Shown here: positions 7,797 through 15,834 of the stretch, piece by piece
Numbering within the stretch: position 1 is the stretch's first letter
How the letters are laid out: the number at the start of each line of letters is the position of its first letter
NCBI GenBank assembly: GCA_002405835.1
Contig: DHMO01000017.1
Location: 14,793 to 45,583, forward strand
Reading direction: 5' to 3'
DNA length: 30,791 bases
Source of the DNA: Lentisphaeria bacterium UBA4640
GTDB lineage: Bacteria; Verrucomicrobiota; Lentisphaeria; Victivallales; UBA1829
Notes under the pieces: model-generated
Told to the model about the DNA's origin: nothing
Databases searched by the model: none
What the model saw: only the letters and a program-made list of their open reading frames with translations
Translations under genes and position numbers: made by a program

Positions 7797-8696
7797 TCAC
7801 ACCTCAATATTTACAATGGCGCGGATGACGAAATAGCCGATGACCTCAAGGGTCAGCATGACGCCGATTGCGCACCAGCCGATCGCTGTCTGTACCATCG
7901 GCAGCATCAGCTCGTTGTTGATGAAGAAGAGCAGAAGGAATGCAATCAGGGGCGCGAGCGACATTGCGAGAGCCTCGAAACGTCCCTGCGCCGTAAGCGC
8001 GCGGAGTTTCTGCTGGAACTCGGTGCGTCCGCGGATCATCTGCGTGATTCTTCCGAGAACATCCGCCATGCTGCCGCCCGACTGCGTGGTCAGACGTATG
8101 GAGATGATCAGAAGCTGAAGATCTTCGCAGGGCAGGCGGTTGTACATGCGCTGCAGCGCCTCCGCGAGTTCAAGTCCGAGGCGGTATTCGCGGATGACGA
8201 TCATCAGTTCCTCTTTCATCGGACCTTCGCAACGGCGCGAGAAGACTTCGAGAGCCTGCGGGAGAGCTTGTCCGGCGCGCAGTCCGCTGGTCAGCCCGAG
8301 CGCGAGGTCGAGAATGCTGCTTTCAAATTCAAGTGCCCGTCTGCGCGCTTTGCCTGTGAAGTAGAGCCACGGAGCCGCCATTCCGAGAAGGAACAGAACC
8401 GCCGCAGCGGGAACGATGATGCGCGGATCGTAGACCTGGCAGAAGACAAGAATTGCGATCAGCAGACCCGAAAGCAGGGTGCCTGCGGAGAGCTGGAGCT
8501 GCTGGAGCGTGGTGCGGCGGATGAAATAGTAGACGTTGTTCACGGCTCCGTCGGAATTCTGCTCCTTGAGCTTGCGGTCGGCGTGCTCCAGCGTAAAGGA
8601 CTGCACGAGCGAAATGACGATGTACACCAGCATCGCAACCGCCGCGAGCACCAGCAGATAGAGTCCGTATCGCTGCAGAACGGGGACTGTATTCAT
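7797..8696 (-). CDS. tadB: Tad pilus inner-membrane platform protein TadB
   Basis: A 299-residue T2SF-family protein. Membrane helices lie near the N-terminus (YLLVLAAVAMLVYIVI), at about 77-112, and at the C-terminal end (LAPLIAFLLLFFINNEL and beyond). Between them is the cytoplasmic helical domain with LDLALGLTSGLRAGQALPQA and LRLTTQSGGSMADVLGRI-type signature, here SIRLTTQSGGSMADVL. Order and size match TadB upstream of TadC. AAGGAGG lies 4 bases before the ATG and overlaps the end of the ATPase gene. Confidence 0.88.
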   Translation of the reverse strand: MNTVPVLQRYGLYLLVLAAVAMLVYIVISLVQSFTLEHADRKLKEQNSDGAVNNVYYFIRRTTLQQLQLSAGTLLSGLLIAILVFCQVYDPRIIVPAAAVLFLLGMAAPWLYFTGKARRRALEFESSILDLALGLTSGLRAGQALPQALEVFSRRCEGPMKEELMIVIREYRLGLELAEALQRMYNRLPCEDLQLLIISIRLTTQSGGSMADVLGRITQMIRGRTEFQQKLRALTAQGRFEALAMSLAPLIAFLLLFFINNELMLPMVQTAIGWCAIGVMLTLEVIGYFVIRAIVNIEV

Positions 8697-8705
8697 GGGG
8701 CCTCC

Positions 8706-10406
8706 TTATCCTTCGGGCACGAAGACCGACATGTCGAGTTCCAGGTCGCCTGCCTGGCGCAGTTCGTCGATGAAGGTCGGAATGTTGCCGGTTGCGGTGT
8801 GATGGCCGATGACATGGAAATTCTCGTCGAATCCCTCCTGTTCGAACGTGAAGATGTCCTGAAGCAGAATGGTGCTGCCTTCGCGTCCGGTGACTTCGGA
8901 TATTTTCACGATTTTGCGTGAACCGTCCGGAAGACGCGTCTGCTGGACGATCAGGTGGATTGCGGAGGCGATCTGTTCGCGGATTGCGGAGGAGGGCAGT
9001 TCAAAGCCGGCCATCATCACCATGTTTTCGAGACGCGACAGCGCGTCGCGCGGATTGTTTGCGTGACAGGTGGTCATGGAGCCGTCGTGCCCGGTGTTCA
9101 TCGCCTGGAGCATGTCGAGCGCTTCAGCTCCGCGGCACTCGCCGACGATGATGCGGTCCGGGCGCATGCGGAGCGTGTTGATGACGAGGTCGCGAATCGT
9201 GATGCGTCCCTGTCCTTCGACGTTTGCGGGACGTGCTTCGAGACGGCAGAGGTTTTCGTGCGAAAGTTTCAGTTCCGCCGAGTCTTCCACTGTGATGATG
9301 CGTTCTTTTTCGGGGATGAACTGCGAGAGGATGTTCAGCAGAGTCGTTTTGCCTGAGCCTGTGCCGCCGGAAACAAGGATGTTGCGGCGTGCGCGCACCG
9401 CTTCGCGGAGGAAGAGCGCCATCGGCTTTGTCAGACTCCCGAATTTGATCAGATCGTCGTCGGTCAGTTTCTTCGAGGCAAACTTGCGGATTGTTACGAG
9501 CGAGCCGTCGAGTGCGAGCGGGGGGATGACGGCGTTTACGCGGGAACCGTCTTCCAGGCGTGCGTCGACCATCGGGGATGCGGCGTCGATGTGGCGTCCG
9601 AGCGGTTCGACGATGCGCTGGATAATCGCCTGAAGGTGCGATTCGCTGTTGAATTTCGCCGCCGACCGGTAGAGCAGCCCCTTGCTTTCAATGAAGATGT
9701 TTTCGGGGCCGTTGATCATGATTTCCGAAATGGAGCCGTCGCGCAGGAGCGGGGATAGAGGGCCGAGCCCGGTCAGGTCGTCCAGCAGAATCTGACGGAA
9801 CTGGTCGAGCTTGACGGATGAGGGAATTTCGTGGCGGATTTCCCGCAGAATCTGGTCGACGGCGTCCGCAACTTTCGGGCGCATTTCGCTGTTCGAAATC
9901 TCCTTTGCGGCGGCGTCGATGTTGAGCAGTTCGAGTACGCGTGTCTGCACCCGTTTCGCGAGCGCCAGCATGGATCCGCTGTAGAGTTCAATGAGAGATT
10001 CCTGTGCGGAGTAGACCGGAAGATGCGGCGGATTTTGCGGTTTCGCCGTTTTGACAGCCTGTTTTGTTTCAGACTGAGCCGGCACGCGTGGGGTGGGAGC
10101 GGTGGACGCCTCCTCCGTTTTTTCCAGCACCAGATCGGTCTCCCCGATCTGGATGGTGTCACCGGGGCAGAGCGGAGTGCGCTGTTGAATGGGGCGCCCG
10201 TTTACGCGGGTTCCGGTCCGGCTGGAAAGGTCGGTGATGAAGATGTTTTCTCCGTCCGAAACAATCTCCGCGTGACGGCGGGAAATTTTTTTGTCCGGAA
10301 TGCAGAGAGCGGAAGACTCGGAACGCCCGATTGAGAGTGGCGTGTTTTCCGTCAGCTCAAGCGTTCTTCCTTTTTCCGTTCCGGTTGTGATTTTCAACAG
10401 CATCAT
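8706..10406 (-). CDS. tadA: Tad secretion ATPase TadA/CpaF with an N-terminal FHA domain
   Basis: A 566-residue fusion. Residues 1-96 form an FHA domain with SIGRSESSALCIPDKKIS, then SRRHAEI and TGTRVNGRP, the phosphothreonine-binding face. A proline-rich linker (about 100-130) leads to a full GspE/CpaF-type ATPase: Walker A GGTGSGKTT (about 347-355), Asp box ITVEDSAEL (about 371-379), Walker B RIIVGECRGAE (about 418-428) and His box GHDGSMTTCHANNP (about 439-452). It hydrolyses ATP as a hexameric ring beneath TadB/TadC to drive pilin assembly. Most CpaF proteins lack the FHA part. Two further FHA proteins in the operon suggest phospho-dependent control of the motor, which is inference. The start may be either of two adjacent Met codons. 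Confidence 0.92.
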   Translation of the reverse strand: MMLLKITTGTEKGRTLELTENTPLSIGRSESSALCIPDKKISRRHAEIVSDGENIFITDLSSRTGTRVNGRPIQQRTPLCPGDTIQIGETDLVLEKTEEASTAPTPRVPAQSETKQAVKTAKPQNPPHLPVYSAQESLIELYSGSMLALAKRVQTRVLELLNIDAAAKEISNSEMRPKVADAVDQILREIRHEIPSSVKLDQFRQILLDDLTGLGPLSPLLRDGSISEIMINGPENIFIESKGLLYRSAAKFNSESHLQAIIQRIVEPLGRHIDAASPMVDARLEDGSRVNAVIPPLALDGSLVTIRKFASKKLTDDDLIKFGSLTKPMALFLREAVRARRNILVSGGTGSGKTTLLNILSQFIPEKERIITVEDSAELKLSHENLCRLEARPANVEGQGRITIRDLVINTLRMRPDRIIVGECRGAEALDMLQAMNTGHDGSMTTCHANNPRDALSRLENMVMMAGFELPSSAIREQIASAIHLIVQQTRLPDGSRKIVKISEVTGREGSTILLQDIFTFEQEGFDENFHVIGHHTATGNIPTFIDELRQAGDLELDMSVFVPEG

Positions 10407-10415
10407 GGGTGCGCC

Positions 10416-11978
10416 TCACCATGTAAACATTTTGAGAAACCAGTTGCGCTTTTCGCGGCTGTGCACTTTTTTATCCTTTTCGCGGACGGATTTGGAGATG
10501 GTCCTTTCAAGGTCGGCTGTCTGTGCGGAGGGCTTTTCCGTCATATCCGTTTTCCGGTTTGCAATCTGCGGACAGACGAGGATGAGAACCTGGAATTCTT
10601 CTCCGAGTTCTTCATCGTTTGCCATGAACCAGTTGACCACGGGAATATGGCGCAGGAACGCATATCCGCTGCGGCTTTTCGAGTAGGCGGACTCCTTCTG
10701 TCCCGCAATGACCGCCGTTTTGTTGAGGGGGCAGAGAATGACGCTTTTTGTTTTTGTCTTGCGCTGGAGATAGTCGTCGTTCTGCTTGACGGGCGCAAGG
10801 CTTTTTTCAAGTTCGAGTTCGAGCCGGACCTGGTCGGCGCGGACAAATCCGCCGCGGATCTTGAGTTTCAGTCCGTAGTCGATTTCTTTGATCGTCGCGA
10901 CATCCTGTCCGATGATTTTGACGCTCAGCGTTCCGCCGTTTTCATAGGAAGCCGCTTCCGCATTGTTGCTGGTTAATGTGAGATGTCCGGCGTCGCGGAA
11001 ATCGGAGATTCCGTTGTTCCCGAGGAACACAAGCGTGCCTTTGAGATTTGTGTTGAAATTCGAGTAGACTCCCGTTCCGCTGTTGCCGGAGACATTTTCC
11101 GGGAAGGCTCCGGAGAGTGCGCGGAACCAGGCGATCAGATTCCACGAAAGAACGGTTCCGTCCGCGGAGGAGTTGCCGAGGTACTCCAGCTGGGTGCGGG
11201 TGACGCCGACAAAGACGACGCCGACGTCGAGCTGAGTGTCCGCGATGTTCAGGTCGGTTTCAACTTTAAGTGAGTTCCCGTTCCATTCCGGCTGAAGCCA
11301 TTTCTGGGCGGCGAGAATGCGTTTGACGGAGTCTGTATCCTCTTTGCAGAGGAGATATCCGGAGACGGTCAGCACGCCGTTTGCGGTCTGAAGCCGGAGC
11401 TGTCCCGGCTGTTCCGGCGAGACGGAATCCGCAACTTTGTATCCGGCGTTTTCGAATTCTTTTGTGAGCTGTGCGTAGAGCGCGGGGCCGGCACGGAAGG
11501 TGACGTAGTTGCGGCAGTCGTTTTCATAACGGCGCATGACGCGGCGGAAATACTCCCAGTGACCGGGTTTCGTGATTTCCCCGCGCAGAGCGAGAACGTT
11601 ATCCGAAAGTTCGACGCCGACTTCGGGAAGGTCGCTGAGTTCGCGGCAGAGTTCGCGGTAAACCGGCATGACGGAGTTGGAGACGGTGACGCGGAACACC
11701 TTGTTCATTCCAGGCATGGAGACCGTGACGACTGCGTTTCCTGTTGTCACTCCCTCCATGTCGAAGGAGCGTCCGGAGGCGTTGGCGAGCCGGACGTTTT
11801 CCGTGCTGGATTTGTATTGCGTGACCGGGAACGGCATTTCAATTTTACGCACCTCTCCGGCGGCGATGGAGAGGCTTTCCGGAGGGAGCGCAACAATGCC
11901 GCCGTCCGGAGACGGTGCCGCATCCGAGGCGGTCAGAACTCCCGCCGCAAAAAGCAGAGACAGGAAAAAGCGTTTCAT
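10416..11978 (-). CDS. rcpA: Outer-membrane secretin of the Tad pilus (RcpA/CpaC)
   Basis: A 520-residue protein with a signal peptide (MKRFFLSLLFAAGVLTASDA). It has an N-terminal pilus-assembly domain (about 28-105: SLSIAAGEVRKIEMPFPV...) and a central region resembling BON/N1 repeats. The secretin C-terminal module runs from LDVGVVFVGVTRTQLEYLG to about residue 480, with the DYGLKLKIRGGF strand and the near-terminal FLRHIPVVNWFM loop followed by EFQVLILVCPQI. A charged tail of about 40 residues (KSVREKDKKVHSREKRN) follows the barrel and is longer than usual. Secretins form the channel through which the pilus leaves the cell. It lies 8 bases after cpaB and 9 before the ATPase gene. Confidence 0.88.
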   Translation of the reverse strand: MKRFFLSLLFAAGVLTASDAAPSPDGGIVALPPESLSIAAGEVRKIEMPFPVTQYKSSTENVRLANASGRSFDMEGVTTGNAVVTVSMPGMNKVFRVTVSNSVMPVYRELCRELSDLPEVGVELSDNVLALRGEITKPGHWEYFRRVMRRYENDCRNYVTFRAGPALYAQLTKEFENAGYKVADSVSPEQPGQLRLQTANGVLTVSGYLLCKEDTDSVKRILAAQKWLQPEWNGNSLKVETDLNIADTQLDVGVVFVGVTRTQLEYLGNSSADGTVLSWNLIAWFRALSGAFPENVSGNSGTGVYSNFNTNLKGTLVFLGNNGISDFRDAGHLTLTSNNAEAASYENGGTLSVKIIGQDVATIKEIDYGLKLKIRGGFVRADQVRLELELEKSLAPVKQNDDYLQRKTKTKSVILCPLNKTAVIAGQKESAYSKSRSGYAFLRHIPVVNWFMANDEELGEEFQVLILVCPQIANRKTDMTEKPSAQTADLERTISKSVREKDKKVHSREKRNWFLKMFTW

Positions 11979-11986
11979 TTTGAACC

Positions 11987-12787
11987 TCAGCGGTGATCTT
12001 TGTTTGGAATTTCAGGCAGTTCCGCCGGAGCGAGTCCCCTGCGGATTTTTGCGAATGTTCCGGCATTGACCACGCCGCCGTCCTTGCGGTTGAGCGCGAC
12101 GGAGTCGTTGCGTTTGCGGAGAACCGGATAAAGTTCGGATTCGCGCTGCGCCGCAATCAGGATCATCGCCTGCTGCGGGGGGAGCGAAACGAAAATCGTG
12201 CCGCTGGAGCTTCCGCTTTCACGGAATGAACCGCGTTCGTTTGCAATTCCGATGACCCGGACGCAGGGGAGGAGAACAGAGGTTTCGCGCGACTCGTTCA
12301 CCTTGACGCCGGAGCCGTCGCTGACCTTCATGTCCTTGTCCATGACGACCTCTTTGCTGACGTAGGTGGAGATGATCGCGATCTCGTCATCCGGCATGAG
12401 CATTTTGACGAGCGCCGGATCGGAGAAGGTGACGGGAATGGTCCATTCGCCCTGCCGCGCACAGTCGCTGAGCGTTGCCTGCGCGCGGATGTCCGTCATG
12501 AGAATATATTCGTCCTCGGAGACTGCGTGGGGAAGCTGCTGACCGTATGCCAGACTGACGTTTTCCCAGAGCAGCGCGTTTTTCGGAACCGCCGATTTGG
12601 GAATGTCCTTGTAGGTGAGCGCGCCCTGCGAAAGCTCGTCGTTGGCGTCGAGATTCCGTGCTGCGACGACGACGGAGACTTTGGCTTCCGTTTCCGTATT
12701 TTCTTTTTCAAACAGAAGTTTGCTGACGAAATAGACGGCTGCCAGACCCAGCATGACCGAGACAATCAGAGGTATGATATTTTTCAC
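11987..12787 (-). CDS. cpaB: Flp pilus assembly protein CpaB/RcpC
   Basis: Encodes about 266 residues. An N-terminal membrane anchor (VKNIIPLIVSVMLGLAAVYF) is followed by a SAF/CpaB domain (VSVVVAARNLDANDELSQGA, KDIPKSAVPKNA) and a C-terminal RcpC-type region ending with PPQQAMILIAAQRESELYPVLR. CpaB is a periplasmic adaptor between secretin and platform, usually the first structural gene of a tad cluster, as here. An upstream ATG at 12820 is in frame, but the GTG at 12787 is preferred: AGGAG lies 6-7 bases before it and the hydrophobic anchor begins directly there. It is the first gene after the operon promoter. Confidence 0.85.
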   Translation of the reverse strand: MKNIIPLIVSVMLGLAAVYFVSKLLFEKENTETEAKVSVVVAARNLDANDELSQGALTYKDIPKSAVPKNALLWENVSLAYGQQLPHAVSEDEYILMTDIRAQATLSDCARQGEWTIPVTFSDPALVKMLMPDDEIAIISTYVSKEVVMDKDMKVSDGSGVKVNESRETSVLLPCVRVIGIANERGSFRESGSSSGTIFVSLPPQQAMILIAAQRESELYPVLRKRNDSVALNRKDGGVVNAGTFAKIRRGLAPAELPEIPNKDHR

Positions 12788-12834
12788 GTTTTTCTCCTGT
12801 GACAAGTTGTATGAATTCACTCCGGAATAGCAGT

Positions 12835-12863
12835 AATCTACTTCCCGGAAACGGGTTTGTCAA
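12835..12863 (-). promoter_or_regulatory. Strong sigma-70-type promoter of the Tad operon
   Basis: The minus strand has a consensus TTGACA -35 (12858-12863), a 17-base spacer and a TAGATT -10 (12835-12840), about 50 bases upstream of the cpaB GTG. The spacer carries a small inverted repeat CCCG-GAAA-CGGG (plus strand 12844-12855) that could be an operator. No other promoter was noticed in the intergenic gaps downstream, all of which are 10 bases or less. Confidence 0.75.
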
Positions 12864-12914
12864 GAAAATCTGCATGAATGCGGCATAAATAAAACAGATT
12901 TTTTCTTTCTCCGC

Positions 12915-12942
12915 TTGAACTTTTGATACTCAATGGTATCTT
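12915..12942 (+). promoter_or_regulatory. Probable promoter of the FAD oxidoreductase gene
   Basis: TTGAAC (12915-12920) and TATCTT (12937-12942) are 16 bases apart, about 30 bases before the start at 12973. It is divergent from the pilus promoter, the -35 boxes being about 50 bases apart. Confidence 0.5.
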
Positions 12943-12972
12943 TAGGTACACCAGAGAGGAAAGGTTCAGAAA

Positions 12973-14535
12973 ATGTCTCCGAAACGGAAAGTTGTCATCA
13001 TCGGCGCAGGTCCCGCAGGACTGACTGCAGGCTATGTCCTGCTGAAGCAGTCCGATCGTTTCGACGTGGTGATTCTGGAAGAGGAGAGCACGTCCGGCGG
13101 AATTTCACGGACGGTCAATCACAACGGAAACCGCATGGATCTGGGCGGACACCGTTTCTTCTCGAAAGTCCCCGAAGTGAACGCTCTCTGGGAGGAGCTT
13201 CTGCCGCTTCAGGGAGCGCCTTCCTTTGACGACCGGATCACCGGACGGCATGTTCCGCTCGCCGCGAACGGACCGGATCCGGAAAAATCAGATGAGGTGA
13301 TGCTTTCGCGCCGCCGCGTTTCGCGGATTTTTTATCGAGGACATTTCTTCGACTATCCGGTGAAAATGAATCTCGCGACAATTCGCGGCATGGGGCTGCC
13401 GGTAACGTTTGCCGCCGGCTGCAGCTGGCTGAAGTCGGTTCTGCACAAACTGCCGGAGACTTCGCTTGAAAACTTTTACATCAACCGGTTCGGACAGAAA
13501 CTCTACTCCATGTTTTTTGAAGGCTACACGGAGAAACTCTGGGGGCGCCATCCGCGTTCCATCTCCGCCGACTGGGGCGCCCAGCGCGTCAAAGGTCTTT
13601 CCGTCTGTGCGGTGCTTCGCGACATTTTCCGGAAACTGCTGCCCGCAGGGGCGCGTCCGGGAAAAGTGGAAACCTCGCTGATTGAGGAGTTTCATTACCC
13701 GAAATTCGGTCCAGGACAGCTCTGGGAGACCGCTGCGAAACGTTTTGAAGCGATGGGCGGGCGCATCATCATGAACTGCCGTGCGGAGAAAACCCGCGTG
13801 GAGAACGGACGCGTCGTTCAGGTGACGGCTTCGCGGAACGGCGAAACGCTGGAGTTCACGCCGGATATTCTTCTCTCCTCCATGCCGCTGAAGGATCTTG
13901 CCGCCGGGATGAATGGGATTCCCGCATCCGTTTCGGAGATTGCGGCGGGACTTCCTTATCGCGATTTTGTCACGGTCGGGCTGCTTGTCGACCGTTTGAA
14001 TCTGAAAAACGAGACGAAGCTGAAAACATTGAACAACATCATTCCGGACTGCTGGATTTATGTTCAGGACAGCGGCGTGAAACTTGGGCGGATACAGATT
14101 TTCAACAACTGGTCGCCGTATCTGGTCCGGGATCCGGAGCATTCGGTCTGGCTCGGTCTTGAGTATTTTTGCAGAGAAGGCGATGATTACTGGAATCTTT
14201 CCGCGGAGCTCTGGAAACGGAAAGGCGTTTCCGAGCTGATTTCAATGGGCGTGCTTTCCGCGGATGCCGCCGTTTCCGATTTCCACGTGGAGAAAGTCCG
14301 GAAGGCGTATCCCGCCTACTTCGATACATACTCCCGGATTGATGAACTGATCTGTCATCTGAATTCGATTGAAAATCTTTACTGCATCGGCCGCAACGGT
14401 CAGCACCGCTACAACAATATGGATCACAGCATGGCGACCGCCTTTGAAGCCGTGCGTCACATTTTGCACGGCGGAGAGAAATCCGCCGTCTGGAATGTGA
14501 ACACGGAACGGGAATACCACGAAGAGCGCGGGTGA
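12973..14535 (+). CDS. FAD-dependent oxidoreductase, UDP-galactopyranose mutase / protoporphyrinogen oxidase-like
   Basis: A 520-residue flavoprotein of the amine-oxidase/UGM superfamily. The Rossmann dinucleotide motif is at residues 8-17 (VIIGAGPAGL), followed by LEEESTSGGISRTV and DLGGHRFFSK, the FAD- and substrate-proximal motif of this group. The GYTEKLWGRHPRSISADWG segment is typical of UGM-like proteins in polysaccharide loci. The C-terminal FAD motif reads NLYCIGRNGQHRYNNMDHSM. Members act on sugar nucleotides, carotenoids or porphyrins, and the substrate cannot be told from sequence. AGGAAAGG precedes the ATG. It is a single-gene unit, divergent from the pilus operon and ending 9 bases from the convergent thiI. 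It could supply a surface-glycan sugar, but nothing nearby confirms this. Confidence 0.75.
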   Translation: MSPKRKVVIIGAGPAGLTAGYVLLKQSDRFDVVILEEESTSGGISRTVNHNGNRMDLGGHRFFSKVPEVNALWEELLPLQGAPSFDDRITGRHVPLAANGPDPEKSDEVMLSRRRVSRIFYRGHFFDYPVKMNLATIRGMGLPVTFAAGCSWLKSVLHKLPETSLENFYINRFGQKLYSMFFEGYTEKLWGRHPRSISADWGAQRVKGLSVCAVLRDIFRKLLPAGARPGKVETSLIEEFHYPKFGPGQLWETAAKRFEAMGGRIIMNCRAEKTRVENGRVVQVTASRNGETLEFTPDILLSSMPLKDLAAGMNGIPASVSEIAAGLPYRDFVTVGLLVDRLNLKNETKLKTLNNIIPDCWIYVQDSGVKLGRIQIFNNWSPYLVRDPEHSVWLGLEYFCREGDDYWNLSAELWKRKGVSELISMGVLSADAAVSDFHVEKVRKAYPAYFDTYSRIDELICHLNSIENLYCIGRNGQHRYNNMDHSMATAFEAVRHILHGGEKSAVWNVNTEREYHEERG

Positions 14536-14544
14536 TCCGCAGCG

Positions 14545-15762
14545 TTATTCCTCCGGCAGGCAAACGCAGACTTCGAGCGAGGAATAGGCCTGGTCGAGAA
14601 GTTCGCGCATGTCGCCGAGAAGGGCTTCCTCTTCCTCAATTCGCGGAATCTTTGCGGCGACCGAGGGGGACGGCGGAGCAAAAACCGTGCAGCTGTCCGG
14701 CTGGGGCTCAATCGAAGTCTGGAAGGTGCCGAGCTCTTCCGCGCGCCGGATCGTTTCCAGCTTGTCGAGCCCGCAGAGCGGACGGATGACGACGAATTCC
14801 GCCGCATTGTTGATTGTGCCGAGGTTGATGACCGTCTGGCTGGCGACCTGACCGACCGATTCTCCTGTGACAATGCCGTAAAGATGTTTGCGGTAGCAGA
14901 GCATGTTTGCAATGCGCATCATGTAGCGGCGGTAGAGAACCGTGCGGAATTTCGGGTTGCAGGTGTCGCGGATTTTTTTCTGGATTTCCGAAAAATTGCA
15001 GGCGTAAAGCGTGCCGGGTTTCTGATGTTTGTTCAGAATCGCGGCGAGACGTTTCACCTTGTCGAGCGATTCCATCGGCGTGTACGGGTAGCTGTGAAAG
15101 GTGAGGTAGTCGACATGGCAGCCGCGGTTCATGATCATCTTGCACGCAACGGGGGAGTCGATGCCGCCCGAAAGGAGGGCGAGGACGGGGCTGTTGCTTC
15201 CGACGGGAAGACCGCCGGCGCCGTTGTAGGAGGTGTAGTAGACCATTGCGTTCACATCGCGGACTTCGACGCCGATAGTCACTTCCGCTCCGGTCAGGTC
15301 GACTTTCAGGCGGCTGGCTCCGAACATCTCTTCGACTTTGGTCGCGACGGCGATCTCAATGTCTTTGGAACGGAGCGGAAATGTCTTGTCGCTGCGGCGG
15401 GCGCGGACGCGGAAACGGACTTTCTCTTTTTTTGCGAGGACCGGATCGAAGTAGTCGTGGATGCTTGCGGCGACCAGGCCGTTGATTTCGTCCATGTCCG
15501 GCTTGCACTCAAGCGCGGGAGAGAAGGATTCCAGACCGGAGCAGCGGTGAAGTCCCTCTTTGATGACCGCCAGTTCCTCTTCCGTGAACATGGAGTCGTC
15601 TTTCTTGCGGATGTAGATGCGTCCGCGCACGCGGATGTAGCGGAGCGTGTCGAGTTTGGCGCACTGATACTTGAGGTTGTCGATAAGTTTGTTTTCAAAC
15701 ATGGTCCGGTTGTCGCCCTTTGTGGCGATTTCGTGGTACCGGCAGATGATGCTGTTGTACAT
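14545..15762 (-). CDS. thiI: tRNA 4-thiouridine synthase ThiI, rhodanese-less form
   Basis: A 405-residue enzyme that adenylates U8 of tRNA and transfers sulfur to make s4U. It can also supply sulfur for the thiamine thiazole. The N-terminal NFLD/THUMP region opens with SIICRYHEIATKGDNRTMFE, the classic ThiI start, and THUMP runs to about 170. The PP-loop SGGIDSP is at 198-204. Cys358 lies in PDSCTVFAPPSPSVAAK, the region holding the conserved Cys of the short type. There is no C-terminal rhodanese domain, so persulfide must come directly from a cysteine desulfurase, as in Firmicutes and archaea. GGAAGA precedes the ATG. It lies downstream of pnp on the same strand, with a hairpin between them. 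Confidence 0.92.
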   Translation of the reverse strand: MYNSIICRYHEIATKGDNRTMFENKLIDNLKYQCAKLDTLRYIRVRGRIYIRKKDDSMFTEEELAVIKEGLHRCSGLESFSPALECKPDMDEINGLVAASIHDYFDPVLAKKEKVRFRVRARRSDKTFPLRSKDIEIAVATKVEEMFGASRLKVDLTGAEVTIGVEVRDVNAMVYYTSYNGAGGLPVGSNSPVLALLSGGIDSPVACKMIMNRGCHVDYLTFHSYPYTPMESLDKVKRLAAILNKHQKPGTLYACNFSEIQKKIRDTCNPKFRTVLYRRYMMRIANMLCYRKHLYGIVTGESVGQVASQTVINLGTINNAAEFVVIRPLCGLDKLETIRRAEELGTFQTSIEPQPDSCTVFAPPSPSVAAKIPRIEEEEALLGDMRELLDQAYSSLEVCVCLPEE

Positions 15763-15774
15763 GGTCTTCCTCGC

Positions 15775-15817
15775 AAAAAAGAAAAAGCGGGAACTCCGGT
15801 GAAATCAGAGTTCCCGC
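15775..15817 (-). terminator. Intrinsic terminator/attenuator between pnp and thiI
   Basis: A perfect 10-bp stem, GCGGGAACTC paired with GAGTTCCCGC (15787-15796 and 15808-15817), encloses an 11-base loop. On the minus strand it is followed directly by TTTTTCTTTTTT. It is a strong rho-independent terminator 17 bases after the pnp stop, and it ends only about 12 bases before the thiI start codon. Confidence 0.85.
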
Positions 15818-15834
15818 GAATGATGCATTGCAGC

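Noticed and set aside
6726..8921. 731-codon plus-strand frame across tadB and tadC
   Set aside because: It is antisense to two well-supported T2SF genes, with His/Glu/Arg-rich composition and no recognisable domain.
12821..12972. Small RNA or tRNA gene in the divergent gap
   Set aside because: The gap is filled by two back-to-back promoters and leaders. No tRNA-like fold or terminator was found.
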